Source: Fontibacter flavus (GTDB lineage: Bacteria > Bacteroidota > Bacteroidia > Cytophagales > Cyclobacteriaceae). From it: a DNA stretch of 64,000 bases. Position 1 is the stretch's first letter; each line of letters starts with the position of its first letter. Shown in pieces: positions 24,641-33,784 of this stretch. Under the pieces are notes generated by a model, which saw only the letters and a list, made by a program, of their open reading frames with translations, was not told where the DNA came from and searched no databases. Location of the stretch: NCBI RefSeq assembly GCF_042432905.1, contig NZ_JBHLWI010000001.1, forward strand, positions 62,001-126,000. The letters run 5' to 3'. A program made the position numbers and the translations under genes.

Positions 24641-25558
24641 TTGGAATTTCAAGTAACAATATTGGGGTCTAACTCCGCAATACCAGCGCACGGGAGGAAC
24701 CAAACCTCCCAGCTGGTCAATATTGGGAATACATTTCTCCTGATAGATTGTGGAGAAGGAACCCAGATCCAGTTACGGAAATTTAAACTTAAATTCAGCA
24801 AAATAGATTTCATTTTTATTTCCCACCTGCATGGAGACCATTACTTCGGCCTCATGGGATTGATTTCAAGTTTTCATCTACACAAAAGAACCAAACTGCT
24901 TACCATCTTTGGTCCTAATGGACTTGATGAAATCATCACAGTTCAACTCAAACATTCCAATACCAGATTAGGATTTCCTTTAAGGTTCATTCCCACAGAC
25001 TCCGAGTCTCCAAGTCTGATCCTGGAAGAAAAAAATTTTAAGGTTTTTTCTTTTCCTTTGAAACATAGACTGCCTTGTACAGGTTTCCTTGTACAGGAAA
25101 AAGATGGTCTAAGGAACCTCATCAAAGAAAAAATCTTGGGAAAAAAATTGCCTTTAGAAGCCATTACTTCTCTGAGAGAAGGAAATGACTACTGTGATGA
25201 GGAAGGGAATACCCTGTACAGTGTTGAAGAATACACCTATCCCCCAAAACCTTTAAGAAGCTATGCTTATTGTTCCGATACAGTATTTGATCTGGAATTA
25301 ATACCGCATGTTCAGGGATCAAGCTTACTTTACCATGAAGCCACTTTTGGGAACGATGAGGAAAACAGAGCTAAAGAAACCTTTCACAGTACAGCCGCAC
25401 AGGCAGGGATAATCGCATGTAAGGCCAATGTAAAAAAACTGCTGATCGGACATTATTCGACGCGATACTTGGACTTACTTCCTCTTCTGAAAGAAGCGCA
25501 AGCTGAATTCCCTGAGACTTATCTTAGTGAAGAAGGCGTCACCTACCTTATTGATTGA
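24641..25558 (+). CDS. rnz: Ribonuclease Z
   Basis: The 305-residue protein is a metallo-beta-lactamase-fold tRNA 3' endonuclease. It has the zinc motif SHLHGDHYFGLMG, the early segments LGSNSAIPAHGRNQTSQL and IDCGEGTQIQL, CSDTVF, HEATF and the final His in GHYSTRYLDL. It removes 3' trailers of tRNA precursors lacking CCA, which fits the tRNA genes in this window that do not encode CCA. The start codon appears to be TTG, two bases after the STAS stop; no in-frame ATG precedes the conserved first strand (VTILGSNS). Confidence 0.94.
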   Translation: MEFQVTILGSNSAIPAHGRNQTSQLVNIGNTFLLIDCGEGTQIQLRKFKLKFSKIDFIFISHLHGDHYFGLMGLISSFHLHKRTKLLTIFGPNGLDEIITVQLKHSNTRLGFPLRFIPTDSESPSLILEEKNFKVFSFPLKHRLPCTGFLVQEKDGLRNLIKEKILGKKLPLEAITSLREGNDYCDEEGNTLYSVEEYTYPPKPLRSYAYCSDTVFDLELIPHVQGSSLLYHEATFGNDEENRAKETFHSTAAQAGIIACKANVKKLLIGHYSTRYLDLLPLLKEAQAEFPETYLSEEGVTYLID

Positions 25559-25583
25559 AGCTTTTTCCCTAAACGTCATATCC

Positions 25584-26390
25584 ATGGAAAAAATCACCTC
25601 GGAAAAAGAATACCAGTCTAAGAAAACCAATCTATTTATTATCCTTAGTGGTATTTTCCTTACCAATGCAATCCTGGCCGAAATCATCGGTGTCAAAATA
25701 TTCTCTGGAGAAAGAACTTTGGGTTGGGAGCCTGCTGGGTGGACTTTTTTTGGGGAATATGTCCTCGATTTCAACTTGACAGCCGGAGCTGTTATTTGGC
25801 CGATTGTTTTTATCACCACTGACATTATCAATGAATATTATGGTAAAAAGGGTGTCAGAAAAATCAGTTTTGTCACAGCCTTTTTCATAGCGTATATCTT
25901 TATCATCATTGCATCAGTTACTAACCTTCCCCCTGCCCCATTTTGGCTGGAAGTGAACAGTCCGGATTCAGAAGGCAGGCCTTTTGACATTGATTATGCT
26001 TTTAATGTCATCTTTAGACAGGGCCTTGGAATCATATTAGGTTCCCTTACTGCGTTCCTACTTGGGCAGTTGATAGATGTTTTTGTGTTTCAAAAGCTAA
26101 GAAAAATAACCGGACCAAAAATGATATGGTTAAGAGCGACAGGTTCTACTCTGGTTTCCCAGTTTTTTGATTCTTTTGTGGTTTTGGGCATTGCCTTTTA
26201 TATGTTTGGTAACTGGTCCTGGGCTCAAGTGGTATCAGTGGGCATCATCAATTACATCTACAAATTTGGAGTAGCCATTTTACTTACTCCATTACTATAT
26301 GTAGGTCACTACCTTATTGATCGTTATTTAGGGAAAGAAATTGCTGAAAAAATGACCAAAGAAGCATCTGAGGATACTTCATTTTTATAG
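25584..26390 (+). CDS. Queuosine precursor transporter (YhhQ/QPTR family)
   Basis: From the ATG at 25584 the protein has 268 residues and about six to seven membrane helices. It carries the family signatures LAEIIGVKIF, WPIVFITTDIINEYYGKKGVRK, ATGSTLVSQFFDSFVVLGIAF and NYIYKFGVAILLTPLLY. The family imports preQ0, preQ1 or related bases. QueA, a later enzyme of the pathway, is encoded at the left edge. An earlier GTG at 25527 lies inside the RNase Z gene and adds no conserved residues, so the ATG was chosen. Confidence 0.9.
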   Translation: MEKITSEKEYQSKKTNLFIILSGIFLTNAILAEIIGVKIFSGERTLGWEPAGWTFFGEYVLDFNLTAGAVIWPIVFITTDIINEYYGKKGVRKISFVTAFFIAYIFIIIASVTNLPPAPFWLEVNSPDSEGRPFDIDYAFNVIFRQGLGIILGSLTAFLLGQLIDVFVFQKLRKITGPKMIWLRATGSTLVSQFFDSFVVLGIAFYMFGNWSWAQVVSVGIINYIYKFGVAILLTPLLYVGHYLIDRYLGKEIAEKMTKEASEDTSFL

Positions 26391-26446
26391 AATTTTGGAT
26401 TCTCAATTTGACTAATTACCTTTCAAGGAAACATTCCCTTGATTTC

Positions 26447-27373
26447 ATGCTTGAAGACTTAGACAACAGCACTTTAAATTTCAATCAGGACTCCCTTTTT
26501 CTCTTAAACATATCTTTAGCTGTCATCATGTTTGGTGTAGCACTTGACTTACAGGTAAAAGACTTCAAGTATATCGCCAAGAATCCAAAATCCTTTGCCA
26601 TTGGTATTGTATCTCAATTTTTCTTTCTTCCCTTACTCACCTTAATACTTGTGCATATCCTGCAACCTCCTCCTTCTGTGGCTTTGGGAATGTTTTTGGT
26701 TGCGGCCTGTCCAGGAGGTAATGTTTCAAATTTCATAACTCACTTGGCAAAAGGTAATACAGCCTTGTCAGTTTCGCTAACAGCATTCTCTACCGCATTT
26801 TCAATAGTCCTTACTCCATTCAATTTTGCACTCTGGGCCGGTTTTTATGGACCAACAGCTGATTTACTGAAAGAAATTTCTTTGTCCTATTTTGAAGTTT
26901 TCCAAACTGTCGCCTTGATTTTAGGCATTCCTCTGGTCTTGGGTATGTATATCGGTTCCAAATACCCAAATTGGTCTAAATCTGCCAGTAAGATCCTTAA
27001 ACCGGTAAGCATCCTTATTTTCGCGGGTTTTGTAGTTATCGCATTTATTGGCAATTATGACCAGTTCCTCAAATTCATCAACCTGATTTTCTTCTGGGTG
27101 CTGGCCCATAATTTTGTTGCATTATTTTCGGGAATATCTTTGGCCAAAGTGTTCAGACTCCCTATGGAAGACACCAAAACCCTCACTATTGAAACAGGAA
27201 TACAAAATTCCGGGTTGGCATTGGTTCTGATTTTTATTTATTTTGACGGACTTGGAGGCATGGCCATTATCGCTGCCTGGTGGGGCATCTGGCACATTAT
27301 TTCAGGAATGAGCCTGGCCTTTATCTGGAAGAATCAGAGCAGCAATGGTGCTCTTAAAGTAGTCAACAAATAA
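26447..27373 (+). CDS. Bile acid:sodium symporter (BASS) family transporter
   Basis: From the ATG at 26447 the product has 308 residues and about nine to ten membrane helices. It has the BASS signatures FGVALDLQVKDF, FLPLLTLILVHIL, ACPGGNVSNFITHLAKGNTALSV and ETGIQNSGLALVL. Bacterial members are Na+-coupled carriers of organic anions such as pantoate or bile acids; the substrate is not predictable here. An alternative TTG start lies at 26408. It is tightly packed between the YhhQ-like and acyltransferase genes on the same strand. Confidence 0.9.
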   Translation: MLEDLDNSTLNFNQDSLFLLNISLAVIMFGVALDLQVKDFKYIAKNPKSFAIGIVSQFFFLPLLTLILVHILQPPPSVALGMFLVAACPGGNVSNFITHLAKGNTALSVSLTAFSTAFSIVLTPFNFALWAGFYGPTADLLKEISLSYFEVFQTVALILGIPLVLGMYIGSKYPNWSKSASKILKPVSILIFAGFVVIAFIGNYDQFLKFINLIFFWVLAHNFVALFSGISLAKVFRLPMEDTKTLTIETGIQNSGLALVLIFIYFDGLGGMAIIAAWWGIWHIISGMSLAFIWKNQSSNGALKVVNK

Positions 27374-27389
27374 AGGAAGGGTTGTTAAT

Positions 27390-28397
27390 ATGAAAAATGC
27401 TTTTAATTCAGCACTGCGTTTAATCGTCAAATTGGCTCTAAACCTTTACTTTAGAAAAATCAAAGTATTTGGACAAGAAAACATCCCAAAAGGGAAAGCT
27501 GTCATCATCGTCGCCAATCACCAAAATGCCTTGATAGACCCCATCTTGATCGCTACCCATACCCCATTAAAACCCCATTTCCTAACCCGAGCATCAGTTT
27601 TTAAAAACCCTATCGTAGCCAAAATGCTGGATTTCATCAGAATGATCCCAATATACCGGGTGAGAGATGGGATTGACAACATGGGCAAAAACAAAGAAAC
27701 TTTTGATAAAAGTGTCAATATTCTTTTGGAAAAGGGGTCAATCCTGATTTTTGGTGAGGGAAACCACAGTCTTCATAGGAGTTTAAGGCCTCTGAAAAAG
27801 GGGTTTTCCAGAATTGCTTTCCAAGCATTAGAAGCTGACCCTGAACTGGATTTGGTCATTTTACCAATCGGGATCAATTTCAGTAATCACAAAAAATCAG
27901 GAAGCAAAGTTGGCATATATATCGGAGAGGCTTTTCCAGCCAGAGATTTTTACCCAAAGCATGAAGCCATAATGACTGAAACTCACAAGAGAATGCAACC
28001 CCTGGTCACCACGCTTCCGGAAGATAATTATGAACAATGGGTAAAGACGATGGTAAAGCATAAAATAGATCTGACAAACCCGATTGAAGTAGAGAGATTC
28101 TTTAACAGTAAACCTGCATTAGCCGAAGGAGAAACGATATCAAGCCCCTATTTCACCAATAAGGTAATGAAAGTCCTGCATTTCCCTGTTTACTGGACAT
28201 GGCTCAGCATCAAATCCAAAATCAAGGACCCCACTTTTACTGCAACCTTTAAATTTGTAATTGGATTGGTTTTTGTTCCGGTTTGGTACCTGATCCTTTT
28301 TTCAGTGCTACTTGTTTTAGGCTGGTCAGAATGGCTGCTTCCTTGGTCATTTTTGGGCGTCATCTACTTGATCAGCAATACAAATGGTCCCTCTTAA
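27390..28397 (+). CDS. PlsC-like 1-acylglycerol-3-phosphate acyltransferase family protein
   Basis: The 335-residue protein has the acyltransferase motif NHQNALIDPILIA (the H-x4-D type catalytic pair), FGEGNHSLHRSLRPLKKGFSRIAF as the glycerol-phosphate binding block and two membrane helices at about 283-325. It probably esterifies a lysophospholipid or another lipid at the inner membrane. Length exceeds the usual 240 residues by a C-terminal membrane extension found in related Bacteroidota proteins. It starts 16 bp after the BASS gene and is probably co-transcribed. Confidence 0.88.
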   Translation: MKNAFNSALRLIVKLALNLYFRKIKVFGQENIPKGKAVIIVANHQNALIDPILIATHTPLKPHFLTRASVFKNPIVAKMLDFIRMIPIYRVRDGIDNMGKNKETFDKSVNILLEKGSILIFGEGNHSLHRSLRPLKKGFSRIAFQALEADPELDLVILPIGINFSNHKKSGSKVGIYIGEAFPARDFYPKHEAIMTETHKRMQPLVTTLPEDNYEQWVKTMVKHKIDLTNPIEVERFFNSKPALAEGETISSPYFTNKVMKVLHFPVYWTWLSIKSKIKDPTFTATFKFVIGLVFVPVWYLILFSVLLVLGWSEWLLPWSFLGVIYLISNTNGPS

Positions 28398-28452
28398 GTA
28401 ATTAATTGGTGCATTAGATCCAATACCGGCTAGAAAGCTTTTCCAAATTTTC

Positions 28453-28460
28453 TATCTTTG
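28453..28460 (+). promoter_or_regulatory. -7 box TATCTTTG before hppD
   Basis: The octamer matches TAnnTTTG and is 34 bp before the ATG at 28495. No clear -33 box was found. Confidence 0.45.
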
Positions 28461-28494
28461 GAAGTAAGAATTATAAACCCAAAAAATATAAATC

Positions 28495-29589
28495 ATGGAA
28501 CAGGATTTTCTTCCCATTAATGGGACAGATTATGTAGAAATGTATGTTGGCAATGCTAAGCAATCAGCGCTTTACTATCAATATGCATTTGGTTATGAAT
28601 TGATAGCCTATTCCGGCCCTGAGACAGGCGTAAGAGATAGGGCCTCCTATGTATTAAAACAAGACAAAATCAGACTGGTATTGACCACACCTCTACAGGA
28701 AAACCATCCTATTGCTGACCATATCAAAAAACATGGTGATGGGGTCAAAGTTTTGGCTTTATGGGTAGATGATGCTGAAAAATCATGGAAAGAGACCACT
28801 TCAAGAGGAGCAGTTTCTTATGAAGAGCCGAAAACATTAACAGATGAATTTGGAGAAGTGAAGGTAGCTTCTATCAGGACTTACGGTGAGACCATCCACA
28901 CTTTCGTCGAAAGAAAAAATTATAAAGGCGTATTCTTACCTGGATTCAAGGAAAGAAAAAGTGAATATAAATCCACTCCTATTGGCTTAAAATATATTGA
29001 TCACTGCGTGGGTAATGTAGGCTGGGGTGAAATGAACAAATGGGTGGATTTCTATGAGAAAGTGATGGGATTCAACCTTTTGATCACTTTTGATGACAAG
29101 GATATCTCTACAGAATATTCAGCCTTAATGTCCAAAGTAGTCTCTAATGGCAACGGATTTATTAAATTCCCGATCAATGAGCCTGCAGAAGGGAAGAAAA
29201 AATCCCAGATTGAGGAATACTTGGACTTTTACAACGGACCAGGCGTACAGCACATGGCCATTGCTACGGATGATATCATCCATACAGTTTCCGAGTTGAG
29301 AAAAAGAGGAGTGGAATTCCTGGAAGTACCAGCCGTCTATTATGATGACCTATTCGAAAGAGTAGGAAAAATAGATGAAGACCTTCAGCCTCTCAAAGAC
29401 CTCAATATTTTGGTTGACCGAGATGAAGAAGGGTACCTGTTGCAAATTTTCACCAAACCTGTCCAAGACCGACCTACCTTATTCTATGAAATTATTCAAA
29501 GAAAAGGAGCTCGCTCCTTTGGAAAAGGCAATTTCAAGGCACTTTTTGAAGCTATAGAGAGAGAACAGGAATTAAGAGGAAATCTCTAA
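28495..29589 (+). CDS. hppD: 4-hydroxyphenylpyruvate dioxygenase
   Basis: The 364-residue protein has two vicinal-oxygen-chelate halves. The Fe(II) ligands are visible in the C-terminal half: His170 in YIDHCVGNV, His253 in GPGVQHMAIAT and Glu332 in LFYEIIQRKG. It converts 4-hydroxyphenylpyruvate to homogentisate in tyrosine degradation. LLQIFTKPVQDRPTLF is the conserved C-terminal block. No other tyrosine-degradation genes are adjacent. It has its own -7 box and is followed by a terminator-like hairpin. Confidence 0.95.
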   Translation: MEQDFLPINGTDYVEMYVGNAKQSALYYQYAFGYELIAYSGPETGVRDRASYVLKQDKIRLVLTTPLQENHPIADHIKKHGDGVKVLALWVDDAEKSWKETTSRGAVSYEEPKTLTDEFGEVKVASIRTYGETIHTFVERKNYKGVFLPGFKERKSEYKSTPIGLKYIDHCVGNVGWGEMNKWVDFYEKVMGFNLLITFDDKDISTEYSALMSKVVSNGNGFIKFPINEPAEGKKKSQIEEYLDFYNGPGVQHMAIATDDIIHTVSELRKRGVEFLEVPAVYYDDLFERVGKIDEDLQPLKDLNILVDRDEEGYLLQIFTKPVQDRPTLFYEIIQRKGARSFGKGNFKALFEAIEREQELRGNL

Positions 29590-29611
29590 GAAAACACTCA
29601 AAATTTAAACT

Positions 29612-29652
29612 GGCTTTTGGTCTATGTTCGCATGGATCAAAAGCCTTTTTCT
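29612..29652 (+). terminator. Terminator after hppD
   Basis: GGCTTTTG (29612-29619) pairs with CAAAAGCC (29638-29645) across an 18-base loop and runs into TTTTTCTTT. Confidence 0.65.
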
Positions 29653-29659
29653 TTATTTT

Positions 29660-29820
29660 GATTATCCGCAATTTTGTTGGTAGAATAATTAAATAACTGA
29701 AAATAAGTTAAATATCCATTATTATCAATCTTCGGTCTTAGGTATCTACCACCTACTTGTGGGTAGACAACCTTCAAAGGAAATTTGGCTACTGGTTTCG
29801 TGCCGGATAATCATTTTTTT
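29660..29820 (+). ncRNA. Candidate structured RNA of about 160 nt (6S-like shape)
   Basis: This gene-free stretch has a long-range closing stem: GATTATCCGCA (29660-29670) pairs with TGCCGGATAATC (29801-29812), 11 bp with a single bulged C, directly followed by ATTTTTTTT. Inside are a second short helix (GGTAG near 29680 with CTACT near 29790) and a strong apical hairpin (GGTATCTACCAC with GTGGGTAGACAACC, 29751-29773). A rod with an internal bubble and an intrinsic terminator resembles 6S RNA in outline. I could not confirm a family, and the promoter is unclear (TATGTTCG at 29623-29630 is one mismatch from the -7 consensus). The remaining sequence up to 29945 is AT-rich without other signals. 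Confidence 0.4.
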
Positions 29821-29945
29821 TATAAAATTTCCCTTATTCTGCTGATTTCAAAAAACAAGTGCAAAAAAATTATTCACCTAAAAAAATAGGGTTTTTATAC
29901 TTGAATTAAAACTATTTTTTTATTTTTACAAAAACTCACTTTTAT

Positions 29946-31070
29946 ATGAAAAAACATTATCTCATATTATTGACAGTAATAGCATGTGCTTGCGGAAAAT
30001 CATCAAACTTGGAAGTTAAAAACAACGGGTTCCAGTTATTGGTTGACCAGGATACTGTGCTGATTGATTCTAAAGGTGAGATTTTGATGGCAGCTGTAAA
30101 CATGTATATTTATGATTTGAGCCCAGATAGAAACCTCTTGTACAGTTTTGATCGAAAAACAAACTCACTTGAAATACTTGACCTTGCAAACGAAAAATTA
30201 GTCGAACAAAGAAAATTTGCCACTGATGGCCCCGATGCAGTGAGCCGTTTCCCTCAAAAACTTCTTTCATTCGGTAATGACGAGATTTTGATCATGGGCT
30301 TTGAAAAAAGCGGGATTTACACCACTCAAGGTGAATTTGTAAAAGAACTGGCCTTAAGTCCGACGATGTACCAACAGCCTGAGGAAATTAAGGACTTTGG
30401 CTTCCGAAGCGATTTCATTTTTCTTAATGATTCTACCGTATTGACAGGAATCATGAGCTTTCAGGATATTTATCCCTACCTGGTAAGACTTCATTTGAAT
30501 CAAAAGGCATTGAGCCTCATTAAATTTGATCCCATTAAAGAACTTGAAAAATTCAAAATCGAGGTTGAAAATCCAAAAATAATATATACAGGTAGTTTTA
30601 ATCAGGTGAAATCAGGAGACAAAATTTTGATCTCTTCGAATTTTTTCAACGACGTCTATATTCTGAATCCTGATAATGGGGAATTTACCCATCAAACATT
30701 CAAAAGTGAATTAACTGCAAATGCCAAGACTACAGGACATAAATCCATGGTCTCCACTCCTGAAGAGTTCAGAGAAGAAATGAAATTGCTCAATCAACAA
30801 ATTGAATTTGGAAGATGGCTCTGGGATGAAAGCACACAGCATTTTTATAGATTATCCTTTTACAAATTACCCGATGAGGAAAACGAAGATTTGGCAAATG
30901 TTTACTTAACCGTTTTCGACCAAGAACTCAACATGCTGGGTGAAAAAATGATACCTGACTACCGAAAAGTCCCTGGAACATACTTTGCCAAAGATGGCGC
31001 TATCTGGATCCATGAAAACTTGGATGACGAGTTGGGATTTGTCAGAATAAAAATCAATCAGGGGCTATAA
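29946..31070 (+). CDS. Lipoprotein, DUF4221-like
   Basis: The 374-residue protein starts with a lipoprotein signal (MKKHYLILLTVIACACGKS, lipid Cys at 17 after ACA) and continues with beta-rich sequence (VLIDSKGEIL, YSFDRKTNSLEILDL, ILIMGFEKSGIYTTQGEFVKEL). This resembles the beta-propeller-like DUF4221 proteins of Bacteroidota, but the assignment is tentative. Trp-rich FGRWLWDESTQHFYRLSFY is near residue 290. It is a single gene after the candidate RNA, and its role is unknown. Confidence 0.65.
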   Translation: MKKHYLILLTVIACACGKSSNLEVKNNGFQLLVDQDTVLIDSKGEILMAAVNMYIYDLSPDRNLLYSFDRKTNSLEILDLANEKLVEQRKFATDGPDAVSRFPQKLLSFGNDEILIMGFEKSGIYTTQGEFVKELALSPTMYQQPEEIKDFGFRSDFIFLNDSTVLTGIMSFQDIYPYLVRLHLNQKALSLIKFDPIKELEKFKIEVENPKIIYTGSFNQVKSGDKILISSNFFNDVYILNPDNGEFTHQTFKSELTANAKTTGHKSMVSTPEEFREEMKLLNQQIEFGRWLWDESTQHFYRLSFYKLPDEENEDLANVYLTVFDQELNMLGEKMIPDYRKVPGTYFAKDGAIWIHENLDDELGFVRIKINQGL

Positions 31071-31228
31071 ACTTTACCTTTTCAAAAATCATCAATAAGC
31101 AGAGAGCTACTTTTGAAACAAGCATATTTTGATAAATAATTGACTTTTTTCTATTATTCAAGTCTATAATTTATGGCATTATTTGCCGATTTTTCTAAAT
31201 TGGAGATTCATTATTTAATTTTTCCCAT

Positions 31229-32962
31229 ATGACTACAATTGACCCTATGATCATAGCCAAAGCACAAAGCTGGCTGAACGGTAACATTGACAAAAAAAGC
31301 AAACAAAAAATACAGGCTTTGCTTGATGCACCTGATAAGACTGAATTAATCGATTCCTTTTATAGGGATCTGGAGTTTGGTACCGGTGGCCTAAGAGGTA
31401 TCATGGGCGTTGGTTCCAATAGGATGAATGTCTATACGGTAGCGATGGCTACTCAAGGACTTGCCAATTACTTATTAAAGTGCTTTCCAGGTGAAGATAT
31501 CAAGGTGGCCATTACCCACGATTGCCGCATCAACAACACCCTTTTTGCTGACACAACTGCGAATATTTTTACCGCAAATGGCATCAAAGTAAAATATTTC
31601 AGGGAGTTACGACCCACACCCATGTTGTCTTTTGCGATCAGATATTTTGGTTGTAAAAGTGGCGTAATGGTCACAGCTTCCCATAATCCTAAAGAATATA
31701 ATGGCTACAAGGCCTATTGGGATGATGGTGGACAGGTAGTGGCTCCCCATGATAAAAACATCATCGATGAGGTTCAAAAAATCACTTCCTTCGATAATGT
31801 GAACTGGGATAAAAATGACAGCTTAATCGAATACATTGAATCAGATTTTGATCAAATTTATCTGAATGAAGTCAAAAAACTGAGCTTGTCCCCAAATGAA
31901 ATCATGCTGGAAAAGAACATGCCTATTGTCTTCTCTCCTATTCATGGAGCCTCAGGTAAAATGGTACCTGCTGCGCTGAAAGCTTTTGGATTTAAAAATA
32001 TCCATGTGGTCAAAGAACAGGCTGAGCCTGATGGTAATTTCCCGACCGTTATCTACCCTAACCCTGAAGAAGCTGAGGCTCTGACCATGGCTTTGGAATT
32101 AGGTAAAAAAACTGGCGCAGAATTGATATTGGCCTGTGACCCTGATGGCGACAGGTATGCAGCATGTGTACCTGATGGTAAGGGCGATTATGAACTTTTG
32201 AACGGAAACCAAACCGGTTCTTTGTTGACGTATTATCTTTTGAATAAATGGAGAGAACATGGCAGGCTTACTGGACATGAATTCATGGTCAACACTATTG
32301 TCACCACTGAATTGATAGATGAAATCTGCAAAGGATTCGGGGTAACCTGTTATTCTGTTTTGACCGGATTCAAAAACATCGCAGAAGTAATCCGCAACTT
32401 GGAAGGTAAAAAACAATATATCGGAGGTGGAGAAGAGAGTTATGGCTATTTAGTTGGAGATTTCGTGAGGGACAAAGATGGCGTATCAGCCTGCGCCATG
32501 GTTTCCGAAATTGTTGCCTATTACAAGACCAAAGGTATGACGGTAAGGGATGTCTTGGCTGAAATTTACATGCAGTTTGGATTCTATAAGGAATCCTTGA
32601 TCTCTGTGACCAAAAAAGGCAAGGATGGCGCTGAACAAATTCAGGCATTGATGGCTGGATTTAGAACCAACAGACCTACTGAAATGAATGGCATCAAGGT
32701 GGTCAAAGTAGTGGATGTGAAGGAAAGTAAAATCTATGATCTTGTAAATCAGACAGAGACTGAACTTAAAATGGATAAATCCAATGTAATTCAGTTTTAC
32801 CTCGAGGATGGCAGCAAAATATCAGCAAGGCCGTCAGGAACTGAACCAAAGATCAAATATTATTTCTCAGTTCATGAAGCACTTCCAAACAGGGAGGCCT
32901 ATGATGCGGTAGCGGCCTCTCTTGACAAGAGATTGGAAGGCTTGAAGAAATATTTCCAATAA
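31229..32962 (+). CDS. Phosphosugar mutase (phosphoglucomutase/phosphomannomutase)
   Basis: The 577-residue protein has all four alpha-D-phosphohexomutase elements: the phosphoserine loop VTASHNPKEYNGYKAYW (Ser151), the metal loop DPDGDRYAA, the sugar-binding GGEESYGYL and the phosphate-binding RPSGTEPKIKYYF. It interconverts 1- and 6-phosphates of glucose or mannose (or pentose/ribose phosphates) in the cytosol. Length fits the long PGM2-like branch. A terminator follows the stop. Confidence 0.94.
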   Translation: MTTIDPMIIAKAQSWLNGNIDKKSKQKIQALLDAPDKTELIDSFYRDLEFGTGGLRGIMGVGSNRMNVYTVAMATQGLANYLLKCFPGEDIKVAITHDCRINNTLFADTTANIFTANGIKVKYFRELRPTPMLSFAIRYFGCKSGVMVTASHNPKEYNGYKAYWDDGGQVVAPHDKNIIDEVQKITSFDNVNWDKNDSLIEYIESDFDQIYLNEVKKLSLSPNEIMLEKNMPIVFSPIHGASGKMVPAALKAFGFKNIHVVKEQAEPDGNFPTVIYPNPEEAEALTMALELGKKTGAELILACDPDGDRYAACVPDGKGDYELLNGNQTGSLLTYYLLNKWREHGRLTGHEFMVNTIVTTELIDEICKGFGVTCYSVLTGFKNIAEVIRNLEGKKQYIGGGEESYGYLVGDFVRDKDGVSACAMVSEIVAYYKTKGMTVRDVLAEIYMQFGFYKESLISVTKKGKDGAEQIQALMAGFRTNRPTEMNGIKVVKVVDVKESKIYDLVNQTETELKMDKSNVIQFYLEDGSKISARPSGTEPKIKYYFSVHEALPNREAYDAVAASLDKRLEGLKKYFQ

Positions 32963-32985
32963 AATTAAACTTCAGAAATGTATGT

Positions 32986-33035
32986 AGGCACAAAAGAATC
33001 GATTTGAAACCGAACTTTTGTGCCTCTTATGTTTT
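32986..33035 (+). terminator. Terminator after phosphosugar mutase gene
   Basis: AGGCACAAAAG (32986-32996) pairs with CTTTTGTGCCT (33015-33025) across an 18-base loop, followed by a loose T-rich tract. Confidence 0.65.
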
Positions 33036-33072
33036 ATTATTCCTATTGAGTACAAAAATTTAATATTTCCTT

Positions 33073-33080
33073 TATTTTTG
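33073..33080 (+). promoter_or_regulatory. -7 box TATTTTTG before the 33146 lipoprotein gene
   Basis: The octamer fits TAnnTTTG and lies 65 bp before the start. A TTG box at 33046-33048 is 24 bases upstream, slightly further than usual. Confidence 0.4.
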
Positions 33081-33145
33081 CTTCATGAGGTGAAACAAGA
33101 CTACCTCTTCTCTGCGTCTTATTAAAGCAATCAAAAATCCCAACA

Positions 33146-33709
33146 ATGAAAGTATTCAGTAAAATTATCCCCATCATTCTGCTTCTCGCGGTATTGACAG
33201 GATGTGATAAAGATGAAAGACCTGATTATTATTACAGGTTCAAAATCAATGGCGTACAAAAGGAATTCAGGGCAAACAGAGATGCCAACATTGTCTTTAT
33301 TGAAACAGGCGGGCTTAATACTACCACTTTTACCATGGTCACAGGTAATGATCCAAATAAAAATTCCTTAACAATACAATTACGAACAGTAGAAGATGTA
33401 ACACAAGGTGTCACCTACATTATGCAGGAACCGGTATTTGTAAGCGGTGTTTTGTCTCCAGCATTAACCTTCCTTTATTTGGATGAGAATGGAAAAATCT
33501 TCTTGGGAGGTAGATTACAAAGTGAAAATCCTGGCGCCAGGGATAATGGTTCGCTAATCTTTACTGACATCACCACAGAAGGAAGTTACGGAAGATTCGA
33601 GGCAGTCGTTTTTGATGCTGAAGATGAAACAAGTGAACTTTCGGCCAGACAGGCATTTACAATTACAGACGGGGAATTCTTTTTACCAAACTTTGTTTCC
33701 TTAAGGTAA
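33146..33709 (+). CDS. Hypothetical lipoprotein, 187 aa
   Basis: The protein has a clear lipoprotein signal (MKVFSKIIPIILLLAVLTGCDKDE, lipid Cys20). The mature part begins RPDYYYRFKINGVQKEFRA, a pattern common in small surface lipoproteins of this phylum, and is predicted to be mostly beta strand. I do not recognise a named family. It has a possible promoter of its own and ends at a 14-bp hairpin shared with the convergent aspartoacylase-like gene. Confidence 0.7.
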   Translation: MKVFSKIIPIILLLAVLTGCDKDERPDYYYRFKINGVQKEFRANRDANIVFIETGGLNTTTFTMVTGNDPNKNSLTIQLRTVEDVTQGVTYIMQEPVFVSGVLSPALTFLYLDENGKIFLGGRLQSENPGARDNGSLIFTDITTEGSYGRFEAVVFDAEDETSELSARQAFTITDGEFFLPNFVSLR

Positions 33710-33749
33710 TCCCATAGAAATGAGGGTAAAAACTCCAATAATCTTAATC

Positions 33750-33782
33750 ATCAAAGGCTATCCGCACTGGATAGCCTTTGAT
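33750..33782. terminator. Bidirectional terminator hairpin
   Basis: ATCAAAGGCTATCC (33750-33763) and GGATAGCCTTTGAT (33769-33782) form a perfect 14-bp stem with loop GCACT between two convergent genes. The T tract is weak on the plus strand. Confidence 0.65.
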
Positions 33783-33784
33783 GT

